Shown: positions 45,966-63,774, counted from the first letter of the stretch. The stretch: DNA of 64,000 nt from Podarcis raffonei (GCF_027172205.1 NC_070618.1:12084538-12148537), one strand, 5' to 3'. Notes: generated by a model from the letters alone, not told the origin. Translations and numbers: made by a program.

Positions 45966-48900
45966 AGGCACCCTAGGGCGCCCTGGTGTTTAGATGAGCG
46001 TGCCCTGCAGGCAGAAACCTAGCTGGCGCCGCCTTCTCCAGGGTAAGGGTGGGGAGACGCTGCTCCTCTTGGTTTCCTGCCTGCTAGAAATGCTAGCAAA
46101 ACTTAAGCAGGAGGGGAAACGAGTGGAAGCAGGAAGAGAAGGAGCAAATGTCAACCCATAGAAGAATCCTAGCATTGTCGAGTTGGAAAGGATCCCGAGG
46201 TATCTCGTCCAAGCCCCTGCAATGCAGGAATCTCGACTAAACCATCCATGGCAGATGGACATTCAACCTCGGCTTAAAAGCCTCCGAGGAAGGAGAGTCC
46301 AGAAGCCCAAGGAAGGCGGAGGGATGTGATCCGATCCCAAGCCTGGGACTGGGCTTTGAAGACCTCAGGGCCTGGCAAGAACTTGGCTGAGGCACTTCCT
46401 CTTGTGCCAATTTCAGAGGTCGGGGTAGCTGCCAGCCTTTCTTGCACTGCGTCTCATGATCTGGGGTTTTGAATAGGTATCAAGGGAGCAGCAGCAATGG
46501 CAATCCACCACTGTGTTGCACATCTGCATATATGGTGATGTGCATTCAAAAGAAGTATACTATGCTTCTGGAAAGTGATGGTCTGCCTATTCTAGGACAG
46601 GCTTCAGGCTTGTTGGATTTTCTTTTTCTTTTTTCTTTTTTACTACAAACCAACAAGAGTATGTCAAAGTGCAAGTAGATAAATAGGTACCGCTCCGGCG
46701 GGAAGGTAAACGGCGTTTCCGTGTGCTGCTCTGGTTCACCAGAAGCGGCTTAGTCTTGCTGGCCACATGACCCGGAAGCTGTACGCCAGCTCTCTCGGCC
46801 AATAAAGTGAGATGAGCGCCACAACCCCAGAGTGGGCCACGACTGGACCTAATGGTCAGGGGTCCCTTTACCTTTTAACAAGAGCTGGGTGCAAAAGGCA
46901 GCTTGGGGGAGAATTTATGGCTTAAGTTTGATAAGGAAAACTGAGTTGCAATTAAAGGAAGAGAAACTAAGAAGACGCAGAACCTTGGTGCAAGTCATAA
47001 TTTAACGAAGGTCTAATTTGAATGAGGAGGAAAAATAAATAAATTCAGGTCTCCCTGGCTTACATCCTTTAACAAGTTCAGCACCATGACTATTGCACTG
47101 CAGGAACTCTCTGGAACTTGTGTGAAAAAAATGTGGTTTCTTCACAAAACTTGTAGCTTGTAAAAACTGCAGAAAACAAAACTCTGCTTCAGCCACGGCA
47201 GGACCCTGGCACATGTTTGCAAAGCGAAATTTTGAATCTTGCAATGTGAGTCTGATAATATCCTGGAGAGAATAAATCCAGGGCAGTTGGGAGGTCCAGC
47301 TGCTGTATTCCAGTGAATTCTCCAACTCTTTCTACATTTAAAGTACAACTAACTGATTTGTAGCGCTGTGAACCAAGGGAAGTCTATAGAGCCCTCTAGA
47401 GAGATGCAGTTTCCAGCAGCTTCTCTTGGGTGGGTGGGGAAAGCTGAGCAACAAAGCAAATTGTTCCCTGGAAACCTTACAAAAGAGTACAGCTGAAATA
47501 TAACATGTTCGTTTATTTCCCTGGAGGTATTGCTGGCACTTGGGGTAGTCTAAAAACAGCGCAGAAGCAGCAATTAATTTCCCACCTTCCTTTTTGGTTC
47601 TTGCTGGTAGTAGTGAGCACTTTGCAATAAATGACTGCTAGTGTTGGGTGGGCAGCTTGAACTGAGAAGAGGGGAAACTGACCTTGTGTGCTTTATTTCA
47701 CTGGGAAACAAGCCCAGTTTGATCACGTCTGTGTAGTGTCCTCTCTGGTGTTTTGTGTACCACTGACTTCTGTAAGATTAGAAAGGACCAAAGTACAGTT
47801 CTTGAAATGCAGCCTGGGCTGCCGTCTCTCTTGAATGCACTCTGGGAAGTAAGACCTGTAGAACTCAAAAGTGATTTACCGTATTTTTTGCTCTATAGGA
47901 CACACTTTCCCCCCTCCAAAATTAAGGGGAAATGTGTGTGCGGCCTATGGAGCGAATGCAGGCTCATTGGCTTCAGCGATAGCAACGCGAAGCTTCTGAA
48001 GTGCAGAGGGAGCGCTCCCTCCACGCTCCGGAGGCTGCGCGTTGCTTTCGCTGAAGCCTGGAGAGTGAGAGGGGTCGGTGTGCACCGACCCCTCTCACTC
48101 TCCAGGCTTCAGGGAGAGCCGCCTGAAGCCTTTGGAGCGCAGCGGGAACTCACGCTGCGCTCCAAAGGCTTCGGGTTCCTTTTGCTGAAGCCGGGAGAGC
48201 AAGACTCTCCTGGCTTCAGCAGAGAGGGAGAGCTGCGCAGCGCCCCTTCAGCGAAGCGGGAGGAGAAATAGAAGGGGTTCCATTTCTCCTGCCACTTTGC
48301 TGAAGGGGCACTGAGCAGAGAGGGGGAGAATTTCCCCCCCTGTTCTCCCCCTTCTATGGTCCGGTGCGTCCTATGGTCCGGTGCGTCCTACAGAGCGAGA
48401 AATACAGTAATTCAATCTATTATTAGGCTGTTCAAGTGTCAGCTGAAGTCAAAGCCCGCATACAAGCGCACTTGGGATTTTTCCTGCCTTCTTGGTGTAC
48501 TTTGGAGGAAAGATGGGGTATAAATGTAATACAGTGGACGCTCGGGTTGCGAACGTGATCCATGGGGGAGGCATGTTCGCAACCCGCAGCATTCACAACC
48601 CGCAGTGCCGTGTCTGCGCACACACGGGTTGTGATTCAGCGCTTCTGTGCATGCACGACCGCCGAAACCCAGAAGTAACCCGTTCTGGTACTTCTGGGTT
48701 TTGGCGCGTCTGTAACCCGAAAAAACGCCCCCAACTAAAGAATCATGGCAAGAAAAACTGATGGACTATGCAGAACTGGCAAAACTGACATATAAACTAC
48801 GGGACAAGGATAACTGTGACTTTAAGGATGAATGGGAACCTTTCACAAAGTATCTGAAGACGCAACAAAGCGAACTGGACTCCTTGGCAGGTTTTGAATA

Positions 48901-51900
48901 AACATTCACAAACTTTTTATGATAATAATCAGCTAAATAGTTTGAGGATCTATATAACTGTGTAACATGCAGAAAACAGCATTCTTAGAGAAACCAAAGA
49001 CTGGAACTGAGGGAAGTCGGGGGGTGCAACCTGAAGCATCTGTAACCCGAGGTATGATTGTAATAAATAAATAGGATATACCCACCACTATCCCAGTGTC
49101 CCTGAGGCTCTTGCCCTCTGAAGATAGCCTGGCATCAGGGAGGGTCCTCCTGCATCTTCAGGCACAAAAGATGGGTGGGGGGTTTTCTTTGATCCCATGC
49201 TCCTGCCAGAGTAGAAGCTGTACTAGCCCCGTGGTAAGCTGGCAAGTGCATTTGTGGATTCTTAAAGATTCCCAAAATTCGCAAGAACGTTGGAAGTTGC
49301 CTTACAGCAAATCAGACCATCGGTTCATCTAGCTCAGTATTGACTGACTGGCAGTGACACTCCAGGGCTTCAGACAGGTTTCTCTTCCAGCTCTACCTGA
49401 AGATGCTGGGGAGAAAACCTGACACCTTCACTGGCATGTGAAGTATGTGCTCTGCCCCTGGGCTTTGGCTCAGCTGGAGTGGGCAGCTTGGAACTCTAGA
49501 CTCTTAATTTATACACAGTTGTTGTCCCTCTGTACACTTCACGGTAAAGTAGATTCAACTGAAGCCATTGCTTTGCATTCACACTCTGACTTGGAATAAT
49601 TCCAAAATGAGAGTCTAATAGGCTGCAGTCCTAACCATGTCTACTCAGAAGTAAAGTGGGGGTTAGGACTGCAGCTTTTCTCGTAGTGCTGCTTTTTTCA
49701 GTCGTGGGAAGATCAAATGTTGTTTGATTGACTTCCAGTACAGTCGTACCTTGGAAGTTTAATGGAATCTGTTCCAGAAGTCCACTTGACTTCCAAACCA
49801 TTTAGAAATCAAAGCGCGGCTTCTGATTGGCTGCAAGAAGCTCCTGCAGCCAATCGGAAGCCACGGAAGCCCTGTTGGAAGCTGCGGAAGCCCTGTCTGA
49901 CGTTCGGTTTCCAAAAATAGTTCGTAAACCGGAACAGTCAGTTCCGGGTTTGCGGTGCTCAGGAGCCGAAACGTTCGAGAACTAAGCTGTTCAAAAACCA
50001 AGGTACGATTGTAAATTTTATTCATTGACAGCTAATTAAAATTTTAGCTGAGTGAAGCTCAACCGGAATGAGTTTGTGGTCTTGTCTGCTATTGCCATCA
50101 GTAATGACAACCGTTCTCTTTCTCTCTGACCTTGTAAGTTCACATTGCATGTGCAAACTAAGTAACTTGCGGACTGCGTTCTTATGTATTTCCCCCCTAA
50201 ATTATTTTCTTTTCAGGTCTCATCGCCTTTTTCCACAGGGCCCAGGCAAGATGATGGCACATTCTACGAATTTCGTACCTATACTGTTAAGCCAGACAAG
50301 ATGAAAGACTTCCTGGAACTGACCAGCAAAAACATTCACCTTCGTACAGCTCATTCCCAGATGGTTGGATACTGGACCTCAGAATTTGGGGGACTGAATA
50401 AAGCTTTCCATATTTGGAAATATGGTATGCAAAGCTTCTCTACATAGTGCCTTGGGGTTGTAACCGAGCAGCTAAGACTGTTGCTCTGGATCTCCTGTGG
50501 GGTGTGAATCTACTCAGGTTACTTGTGCAACATGGGAAGAAGCTGCTCTGTAGGAGCTCCTATATCATCAGTGTTGTTTAACAGCCATGCCGAAGTTGGC
50601 AACTGGGAAGTGGGCCAAGGAGCGTCACGCAGGGAGGGTAGGTTTTGTCAAAGTGCCGCCAGTTGCTGACCCCCCAGTTCATTCCAATTGAGTGCATTTT
50701 ATTTTGGACCAACTTAACTATTTCAAAGTCACGAGCAATGCTGGCGAGGCTGGGATCGAGGGGCACATGGCTGTTGTGCCCTCCTCGCACCACCCTCCCC
50801 AGATCCAAACTCTGTAAGGCCGCACAGGGAGGGCGGTGTGGGGACACGGCAACCGTGCGCCCTTCGAGCCCAGCCTCGCGCATCCCTCTCTTTGACATCC
50901 CTCTCTTTGGCTTGTAGAGAGCTTTGCTCAGAGATCTGCTGTCCGGACAGCATTGGCCAAGGACCAAGAATGGCAAGAAAAATACATGTCTCGAATGCTG
51001 CCCTTGTTAGACAAACAAGACAACGAAATTGCGTACCTGGTGCCCTGGTGTGAACTTGGCAGCCCTCCCAAAGATGGTAAGCTTTCTTTCGTGTGTGTGG
51101 AGCCCAGCTTAAAGCTGTTGACTCACTACTATTAAATGGTTTCATTGAGTGGAGACTTGTAGATATGTTGGCATCTTTGATTATGTAGACTCTTTCCCCC
51201 CTCCCTCCTGAAGTCAACTCTGTCACGCAATGGGTTTTCAATCTGTGTTTTGACTCTGCAGCCATATGGGCTAGAAATAGGCTTTTAAAAGGCTGCGGTT
51301 CCTTAGATTCTAGGATGGTAAAGTAAAGGTACCCCTGCCCGTACGGGCCAGTCGTGTCTGACTCTAGGGTTGTGCGCCCATCTCACTTAAGAGGCTGGGG
51401 GCCAGCGCTGTCCGGAGACACTTCCGGGTCACGTGGCCAGCGTGACGAAGCTGCTCTGGCGAGCCGGCACCAGCGCAGCACACGGAAACACCGTTTACCT
51501 TCCCGCTATAAAGCGGTACCTATTTATCTACTTGCACTTGGGGGTGCTTTCGAACTGCTAGGTGGGCAGGAGCTGGGACCGAAAGACGGGAGCTCACCCC
51601 GCCGTGGGGATTCGAACCGCCAACCATGCGATCGGCAAGTCCTAGGCACTGAGGTTTTACCCACAGCGCCACCCGCGTCGCTTTTAATCCATATTTCTCC
51701 CAAACTTCAAATGAACTTTAAGCCTAATTTTGTACTTTTTGCATTTTGTTTACTCCTTGTCCTTCTCACCTCCTTTTTTTATTATTAAAGATTTTCTTGA
51801 TTTACAAAAGTGTCTGCAATGTCTCTCTCTCTCGTATTCCCCCCCCCCCATGTAACATTTTTACAAATCAGTTTCATTTGTTGAGACATTAGGAAGAAAA

Positions 51901-53902
51901 ACAAACAGCAAAGAACCTGCACAAGCAAGGCTGGGGTTCCTTAGAAGCTTGTTAATGGTAGATGAGCTAAAGTATATTTGTGCGCCTCAGAAATGTGAAC
52001 CCCCAACACAAAGATAGGATTCATTGTGCTGCTGGTACAGATTCAGCCAATTACAGAGCAGTCCAGTGGGGAAGGGGGGAAATTGCCTTTTCTCATGTCC
52101 CGCTGGGCTCACACTGTTTCACTGCTCCAGAGATGGCATGTCTTCTGTTCTGGGAGTATGTTGAAGGAAGGGGCGAGCTATAAATTCAGTGTCTCTCCTG
52201 ACACACCCTTGCCACATCTCTTTGCCCAGCAACACAGAGAAGATGGCCGCAAACCTTCCTTCGGCCTCGAGGAGCATCTCTTTCTCTCCGCTCTTGGAAA
52301 GACAGATCCAACAGACCCCCTTGGAACACCCCCGCAGAAGCTATAGGATTGCAGCTTTAGCCTGTATATTTTTATTTTGCACGTTTCATTCTATTTTGTA
52401 AGTTAAGGGGCACAGTGAGATGTTATGCAGGGCATTGAATCCCCAACCCGTTAATGCTGAAATCCTGCTAAGCGTTTTTTTTTTCCTTTTGAAGATCTTG
52501 TCAGAATTCCCGCCCATCACGAAATTGTACCTGCTCAGCCACAAAGGACTAGAATTATTATTATTTTTAAGAGTTGAAGACTGAGGTATTATGGAATCTG
52601 TGCTTTCTGGTTTTGTTCAGTTGCATAACCCTGGTTAGGTTCTTTTGGAGACCTAATACGAATTAATCCATTTGTTCATGATGCTTTGCTTTCTTTCCTG
52701 TCTAGGAGTCTATGAGCTGGTTACGTTCCAGATGAAGCCGGGGGGACCAGCCGTGTGGGGCCAATCCTTTAAAGCAGCAATTAGTATTCACATAAAGACA
52801 GGATACACTAAACTGATTGGTGTCTTCCACACAGAATACGGACTACTTAACAGAGGTACAATACTTGTCCATTTTTAGTACAAACTTGGGCTTTGTCACC
52901 TGCTGGTCTTCTGGCAAAGTATAATAATCAAACAGTTTTCCTTTTGAGTTGGAACTGATGTAGCTCTTCCCCGTCCTTGAATCTCATAGGGACTAGAAAC
53001 CTGGACAGGGGCTGCAAAATTATCTCCCTTATTTGAACGGCGACAGATTTTAGCTCTTCATTCCATTCTTTGGAAGCACGTCTCTGTAACTAATAGTGAA
53101 GTCCAGAACATTTACTAATGTTTCTTTGTTTATTGCATTTCTTCTCCAAGCAGCTCAAGGTGGTATATGTGGTTCTCCTCCTCCTCCTCAATTAATCCCC
53201 TACACAACAACCCTGTGAGGTAGGTTAGGCTGAGAGGCAGTGAGACTTTTAATCTCAGGGTTGTGGGTTCGAATCCCATGTTGGGCAAAAAATCCGTGCA
53301 TTGCTGGGGGTTGGGCTAGATGACCCCTGTGGTCCTTTCCAGCTCTACAATTCTATGATAATAAATCCATGGCTGGCCCAAGGTCACCCAGTGGCCAAGT
53401 GGGCATTTGAACCCTGGTCTCCCAGGTCCTAGCCCAACACTCTAACCACTGCACCACACTAACTACTGCATAAGCACTGCTTTCTAAAAGAATCCCTTTC
53501 AGCAAAACACTTTTGTGAATGCTTTCCTTATCCGGAGCACAGGATTTCTCAGCAAAACAGAAGGAGATAGGCAGGTATTTAATTCACAATATAATTTAGC
53601 TATAGCTTTTTCTTCCTAGTTCATGTGCTTTGGTGGAATGAAAACTCAGACAGTCGCGCTGCTGGAAGACACTCTGCCCATGAGGATCCCAGAGTAGTAG
53701 CAGCAGGTAAATGAAAGGTTTCTCTTTCTTTATTTCTTTTACAATCCTTTAAATCAAAACCCCAGCATTGCTTAAGTCCTCCCTCCCTCCTTCTCTTTTT
53801 AACTATCTGTTTAATTTATTTTCAGTTCGGGAAAGTGTTCAGTTCCTGGAATCGCAGCAGAACTGTCTCCTGGTACCTACACCATTTTCACCCCTGAAAT
53901 AG
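45826..53902 (+). CDS. NIPSNAP3A: NIPSNAP3-type protein, paralog 2 (complete, six exons)
   Basis: Exons: 45826-45888, 50217-50424, 50918-51076, 52706-52855, 53620-53706 and 53826-53902 (TAG). Splice sites and phases are consistent, giving 247 aa, the length of human NIPSNAP3A. The N-terminus (MLASRALFGRVAAAARRA) is a clear amphipathic Arg/Ala mitochondrial-type presequence. Conserved blocks are STGPRQDDGTFYEFRTY, HLRTAHSQMVGYW, HIWKY, LVPWCELGSPPKDG, VYELVTFQMKPGGPA, VHVLWWNENSDSRAAG, HEDPRVVAAVRES and the terminus PFSPLK. It keeps more of the human 3A residues than paralog 1, such as DKEWQ-like DQEWQ, FQMKPGGPA and GYTKL. It lies 3.7 kb downstream of paralog 1 in the same orientation and converges on ABCA1, as in human. 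The start ATG sits in a CpG island. Confidence 0.96.
46160..46270 (-). repeat. tRNA-derived SINE fragment
   Basis: AGAATCCTAGCATTGTCGAG and CCCCTGCAATGCAGGAATCT match the tail half of the TCTATGAT SINE family. Confidence 0.55.
46660..46876 (+). mobile_element. Sauria-type SINE, 5' truncated, intron 1 of NIPSNAP3 paralog 2
   Basis: Begins inside the body (TATGTCAAAGTGCAAGTAG) and reaches the tail. AACAAGAG on both sides (46652-46659, 46877-46884). Confidence 0.9.
46885..47876. other. Intron 1 of NIPSNAP3 paralog 2, no recognised feature
   Basis: No repeat or RNA gene recognised. Confidence 0.4.
47879..48407. mobile_element. CCGTATT-type DNA transposon made of serial hairpins, 529 bp
   Basis: Ends CCGTATTTTTTGCTCTATAG / CTACAGAGCGAGAAATACAG, TA-flanked. 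The interior holds at least three strong hairpins: perfect 30-bp arms 48051-48080/48083-48112 with a 2-nt loop, then GAAGCCTTTGGAGCGCAGCG with its complement about 8 nt later, then GAAGCCGGGAGAG/CTCTCCTGGCTTC. There is no coding frame. Confidence 0.8.
48532..49060. mobile_element. Tigger/pogo-like MITE interrupted by L1 sequence
   Basis: CAGTGGACGCTCGGGTTGCG to CCGAGGTATGATTG with TA each side. About 250 bp of L1 3' sequence separates the halves. Confidence 0.7.
48735..48995 (+). mobile_element. L1 LINE 3' end (ORF2 C-terminus)
   Basis: Reads LMDYAELAKLTYKLRDKD, then DFKDEWEPFTKYLKTQQSEL and a TAA, characteristic of vertebrate L1 ORF2 C-termini. It is 5' truncated. Confidence 0.75.
49741..50011. 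mobile_element. Tigger/pogo-like MITE
   Basis: CAGTCGTACCTTGGAAGTTT to AAACCAAGGTACGATTG, TA-flanked, 205 bp before exon 2 of NIPSNAP3 paralog 2. Confidence 0.8.
51317..51680 (-). mobile_element. Sauria-related SINE, divergent subfamily
   Basis: Same architecture, but with consistent differences: GTGCGCCCATCTCACTTAAG, CGGGTCACGTGGCCAGCGTG and CTTGGGGGTGCTTTCGAACT. It is a separate and probably different-aged subfamily. Confidence 0.85.
51765..51900 (-). mobile_element. L1 3' end fragment
   Basis: TTATTATTAAAGATTTTCTTGA and the following ACAAAAGTGTCTGCAATG resemble reverse-oriented L1 3' UTR as seen near 2.7 and 62.7 kb. Confidence 0.5.
53128..53462 (-). repeat. MIR-like SINE with nested tRNA-type SINE
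   Basis: The outer copy spans CAACAACCCTGTGAGGTAGG to AACCACTGCACCACACTAAC. Between about 53247 and 53370 a plus-strand SINE (GGGTTCGAATCCCATGTTGG, CTACAATTCTATGAT) interrupts it. Confidence 0.7.
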
Positions 53903-54216
53903 TTTTCTATACCTACTAATGGCGGTTTTCTTAAAAACAAAAAAAACACAGACTTTTAAGTGATGTCCTAATGCAGCCTTACTGCTGCCTGTTTACAAGG
54001 CTTGGTGCAAACCCGATCTCCCATCTTTTCTTTCTGCTTGCAGCAACACACCTCTCCCCCTGTTGGAATTGCAATGCATGATGGCAGAGGGCACGACCCA
54101 CCCACTAAACGAGAATTCAGAGCTTACTAAACTACTTATAAAAATTGGCTCTCATAAATTCTTTGCACGAGGGCTGTGCTGCTAGCGATGTGATGTGAAA
54201 GCGCTCTAGTGTTGGG

Positions 54217-54222
54217 AATAAA
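54217..54222 (+). terminator. Candidate poly(A) signal of NIPSNAP3 paralog 2
   Basis: This is the first AATAAA after the stop, about 315 nt downstream, in sequence free of repeats. Cleavage is not proven. Confidence 0.45.
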
Positions 54223-55721
54223 TGGTCAGGGAAGTCCGGGGAAGAGAGTCTAAGGCAGAGGAAACGCCGCTTTGTAAACCCTGTCAGCCTTGTGCTGGTC
54301 AAAGCAGAAGGTGAGGCTGCTATATATTTCCCCCCTGCCTTTTTTCTCCACACTCCCAAACTTGTTTCAGTGGGAAGACAAGTTATGCCAACTCTACAGC
54401 TAGCAGAGCTTTCTTCCTATTCTGGGGGTCATGTCTGGGGAACAAAGCAGCTTTGCAACCACAGCTTCCCCTTGCCCATCCCATCATGACTTCACTTTAA
54501 CCTTGCAGAGATTTCCATTGCTGATCAAAGGAGGGATTCCAGAGTGGAGCTCCTTTTGTATGGGTGGACCCTCTTCTCCACCTGCAGTGGGGAAGAGTAC
54601 ATGCTATTGTGCCCTATGAGAACTAAAAAGTGATTTAAGAGCCACACAGTCTTTTCCCCACAGTCTACATGCTGCTTAACCCTATTTGCAGGCTTTCAAA
54701 CTATGCACACAGAGCAAAATGGGAAGAATAGCAAACATCACGAGTAGTGATTTCTTTCTTTTTTTCAGTTCCACAAGCCCTACAGTTTCCACCTCGGCTG
54801 TTCTAAAGCTCAAAAGCTGCATCAGTCCAGTGGTGAGATCTGTTTGCCTATGATGATACAAATTTCCAATGCTGGCCTAAGCAATGTAATTTTTGGATTT
54901 CTCATTAACTGCCTGGCTGCAGTTGGGACTAAATCTGGGTCAGAGGAACCCTTGCAGTGCAGTTTACATAGTGGTTGAGTGAATAAGAAACTATGAAGAT
55001 GACGTTCCCCCCCTAAACACACACACACGTTTTTAAATGCAACATGGGAACTCATCTGTCAGTTTCTGTTTAGGGTCCAGGCTGGCTTTTATTACCTTTA
55101 CAATACATGGAAAAGTTCACCTTGTTCATTTCATGAGCATGGAGCTCTCGCTGGCTTGCTGAAATGCTGAAACTGTGAATTAACTTGTTATTTCTGGAAG
55201 CGCCTCTGTTCATTCATCTCTCTTGCATATGCTTGCACACCTGGAACAATCATCTCACATACCTGGGATGTAAATGTGGAAATGTGAACATTAAAAATGA
55301 CTCTTTTTTTTTTTGGACGTTTATACATACTACTGTGGTCTTGTTTCTGTTTTAATTGCTTCTGGCGCTTCAGATTTTAGACATAGCATCCTTACTGAAG
55401 TGGCTATCTTCAGTTAGGTCAGAGTGGTGAAGTTATTTTAGAAACCCAAGGGTGGGGTTTGTTTGTTTTTGCAGATGCAGGAAGAGTTCATTTACAGACT
55501 TCACAAGGAAGAATGCAGCTACTGAGATCTATCGTCTTTAGGTGCTGAGCTACTTAATGATGCAGAAATGAATTTTTGGACTGTTGCCACTTCAAATGGC
55601 AATGGGGTGGCAGATTTTTTGAACATCACTTTTTACCAGTAAACTTGGAAATGATTTCTAAGTTGGCAACAGATTCGTGCAGTAGTCTTAATAGTAAATG
55701 CACAATTGTAGACCAGCAACA
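54223..55721. other. Convergent spacer between NIPSNAP3 paralog 2 and ABCA1
   Basis: No clear repeats. The right part may belong to a longer ABCA1 3' UTR. Confidence 0.4.
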
Positions 55722-58392
55722 CTTTATTTTTTATGTTCGATACAAGGCAATTAACAAATGCCTATTAATACTTCACAAATAGTTATTAGCAATACAAATA
55801 TATATTCGTTTTTCATGAAAATGTCCATTGAAAAGATTAACTTAATTTGTGTGTGAGGAAAAATGCTCTTAGATTTTTTGCAAAGTTAATGGGGTATTCC
55901 AGTGCAAAAATAGATCCCATTACAGCTAGCATAAAGTGCTTGGAATGAAGGACCAATCGTATTAAAGGGAGGGGAGTTTGAAACTGGGTTGGGAGGAAAG
56001 GCATGGTAATAGACGTTTACCATATTACTTCTATAAGGGGAAAAAGTGTCGATAGGAAAGAGCCTCTACAGCGGTACGAATACTGCAGAGGGATGCAACA
56101 ACTTCGCCACACACATACTGAAGTGGTAGGTGTTCTTGATCCATGATCAGTGGTTTTGTATCACAATATGTTTAGCATGGAGGAGAACCACACAAAAAGC
56201 TTGCGTAACATGACTGATTTTGAGGCAACTGTACCATATTATACACAGTGCTAAGTGTTCAGTATGAGGTCAATTCTAGTCTGGATCTCCACTCCTGCCA
56301 GGAAGCACTGCTAAGAACTCGTTTCTCATGAAAAGAGTTAAGCATGTGTCCTTGCAAGCAGTTGAGATTTACAGTGCAGTCCTCTCTACATGCCTCTCAT
56401 TTCAAATTCTTGTTGCAACCCTATACCATTTGCATGGGAACAATTGTCAATGAACTCAAATGAAACAAGACTTCTGAGTAGACATGTAGAAGAGCTTAAC
56501 CTCTTGTTTGGACTGTGTCTTTCTTGGGCAAAATTGCAAGCGTTATTCTAAATAATACATTAAAAGGGCACTTTAAGTTTATATTATGCCCAGAGAGGCT
56601 GACCATTGTGTACAATCAGTTAAGCACTCTTGTGCGTTAGCATTGCCAAACAGCGGCTGAGTACTAACTATTCATACTATCCTCTGCAGGGAAAAGAGAA
56701 GCACCCAGCATTGAGTTGCGTGAGCTGTAGGCATTTTGTGACTAGTGGCTGGGATGGAAAAGGATGTCAAAAGGCGTTTGGGCATACTCTAGCAAAAGCT
56801 AGTTGTATGGGCACTCAGGACATGGTTTCTAAATAAACATGTAGGATCCAGACGCCTGTCCCGTTTGCTTTCAAAGACCTTTGCTTTAACTAGCCTTTTC
56901 TGCCTTACACTGTCATATTGGAATATGGACATGGTCATGTTGCAGGCATGACTATGTTTGGTAAACTCCAGTTTTTGTTTAAAAGAAAGACAGTCCAGTG
57001 TTACAAAGAATCGCCCACAGCTATTTCCCCACTCCCCACTAAGCCTAGCCTTGCATAAAAGTACCTACTCGATTGACCTTTTTTTCTAAAACAAAACATT
57101 ATGATTGCATCCAAAAGGAGCAACTGTTTTGCAAATCACCTTTACAAGATCCCTTCATCACATTTTTCAGTTGATTCAGTTTGGTGAACTTTTTGCCTGG
57201 GATTGCCACGCCTAAACTGGGATGGGATAGATGACAGGACTTCGAAAGGAACAAGTGGCAGCAATGTCCACCATGCGTCAGAGAAACATGGCTTGACTTC
57301 TAACGTGGGAAAACCTATCACAGTACATTGTATGATTACCGAAACTGGGGAAAGGATTGCTAGACTAGAAAAAGAAATGTGACTGTTTGTACAAATGAAT
57401 CTAGGTTCTAGACACTTGGCGTAATATAGACCCAAGACTGAAAGTGATTTGATACTTTGGGACAAGGGAGGCGTGACAGCATCTCCATGTATCCCCAGAA
57501 GGTGCCAGGTCACATTTAAATAATACTGTTGCAATGAAAACAGACATCTCAAACTTGATTCTTAACAAAAGCTGAAAACGGCTTCACGAAAGCAGAGTGG
57601 AAGAACAAGCAATTGGTCACCATACCATTGGGACAAAAATCCTCTCAAATGTTTCCATGGTTGATTGTTAATTGTGCCGCACCCTAATAAGAAACTAAGT
57701 GATTTGTTGTTGTTTTTATGCGTGTTTTGAGATGGTGTGCTTCATGGCCCGCTGGTAAGGCCAACGGTGATCTTCCTCCTCGTTCCCCTAAACTTGTGTA
57801 GTTAACGGGGCCCAACCGCTAATACTTAAATAAGGCCACAACAATGCATTATGTGGTGAAGAATTGGCACTGGTTTCGCCGGTACACTCATTGCCAGCAA
57901 TGGATGTTGCGCCACAGCAATTCCACCCGCCCTCTGGAAGGGCAATGCATGCCTTAAAATGGCAAATAAATAATTACTGGCCAAGAATCCTCTGAGCAGT
58001 TGTTGCGCCACCCCTGACCGGGAAACATACTAAGAAGAAACAAGCAGGAGTATGGCAGAAGACCACATAGCAGAAAGTGGCACCATACCAGAATTTCACA
58101 GAGTTATTATAACGAAAGAACAACTAGATTCAAGTCTTTCACTAGAGAACAGTACAACAAGGCAACATCTCCAAGAGGCACTGCCTCTGTAATGGAATAT
58201 TGATTTCTTTGCATTGAGTTGCATTGCATCAAATGGTTACTAGTAAAAAAACACACGTTCAGTTTTATTTCCTTCCTCTCTGTATCCTCTTGTCTTTGCT
58301 CGTGGGACGATCTCCCCACTATGGCACAGAAAGGATGTCTGCCTTCACCTTTCTGCTCAGAACGGCTGCTGCACCCTTTGCAACAGGGCTGC
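55722..58392 (-). other. ABCA1: ABCA1 3' UTR (approximate extent)
   Basis: The stretch downstream of the ABCA1 stop is almost free of recognisable repeats, unlike the rest of the window. This fits a long UTR under constraint. A minus-strand AATAAA lies at 55727-55722, giving a UTR of about 2.7 kb; the human 3' UTR is of the same order, roughly 3 kb. The true cleavage site cannot be fixed from sequence alone and could lie further left. Confidence 0.55.
58210..58226 (-). promoter_or_regulatory. Tandem miR-33 seed matches in ABCA1 3' UTR
   Basis: Read on the minus strand, the sequence is CAATGCAACTCAATGCA: two 7-mer CAATGCA matches to the miR-33 seed separated by three bases. They start about 167 nt after the stop codon. 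Human ABCA1 is repressed by SREBP-hosted miR-33 through clustered sites in the early 3' UTR with the same CAATGCA words. Presence and position are seen directly; repression in this species is inferred. Confidence 0.85.
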
Positions 58393-63774
<5,382 letters not shown>

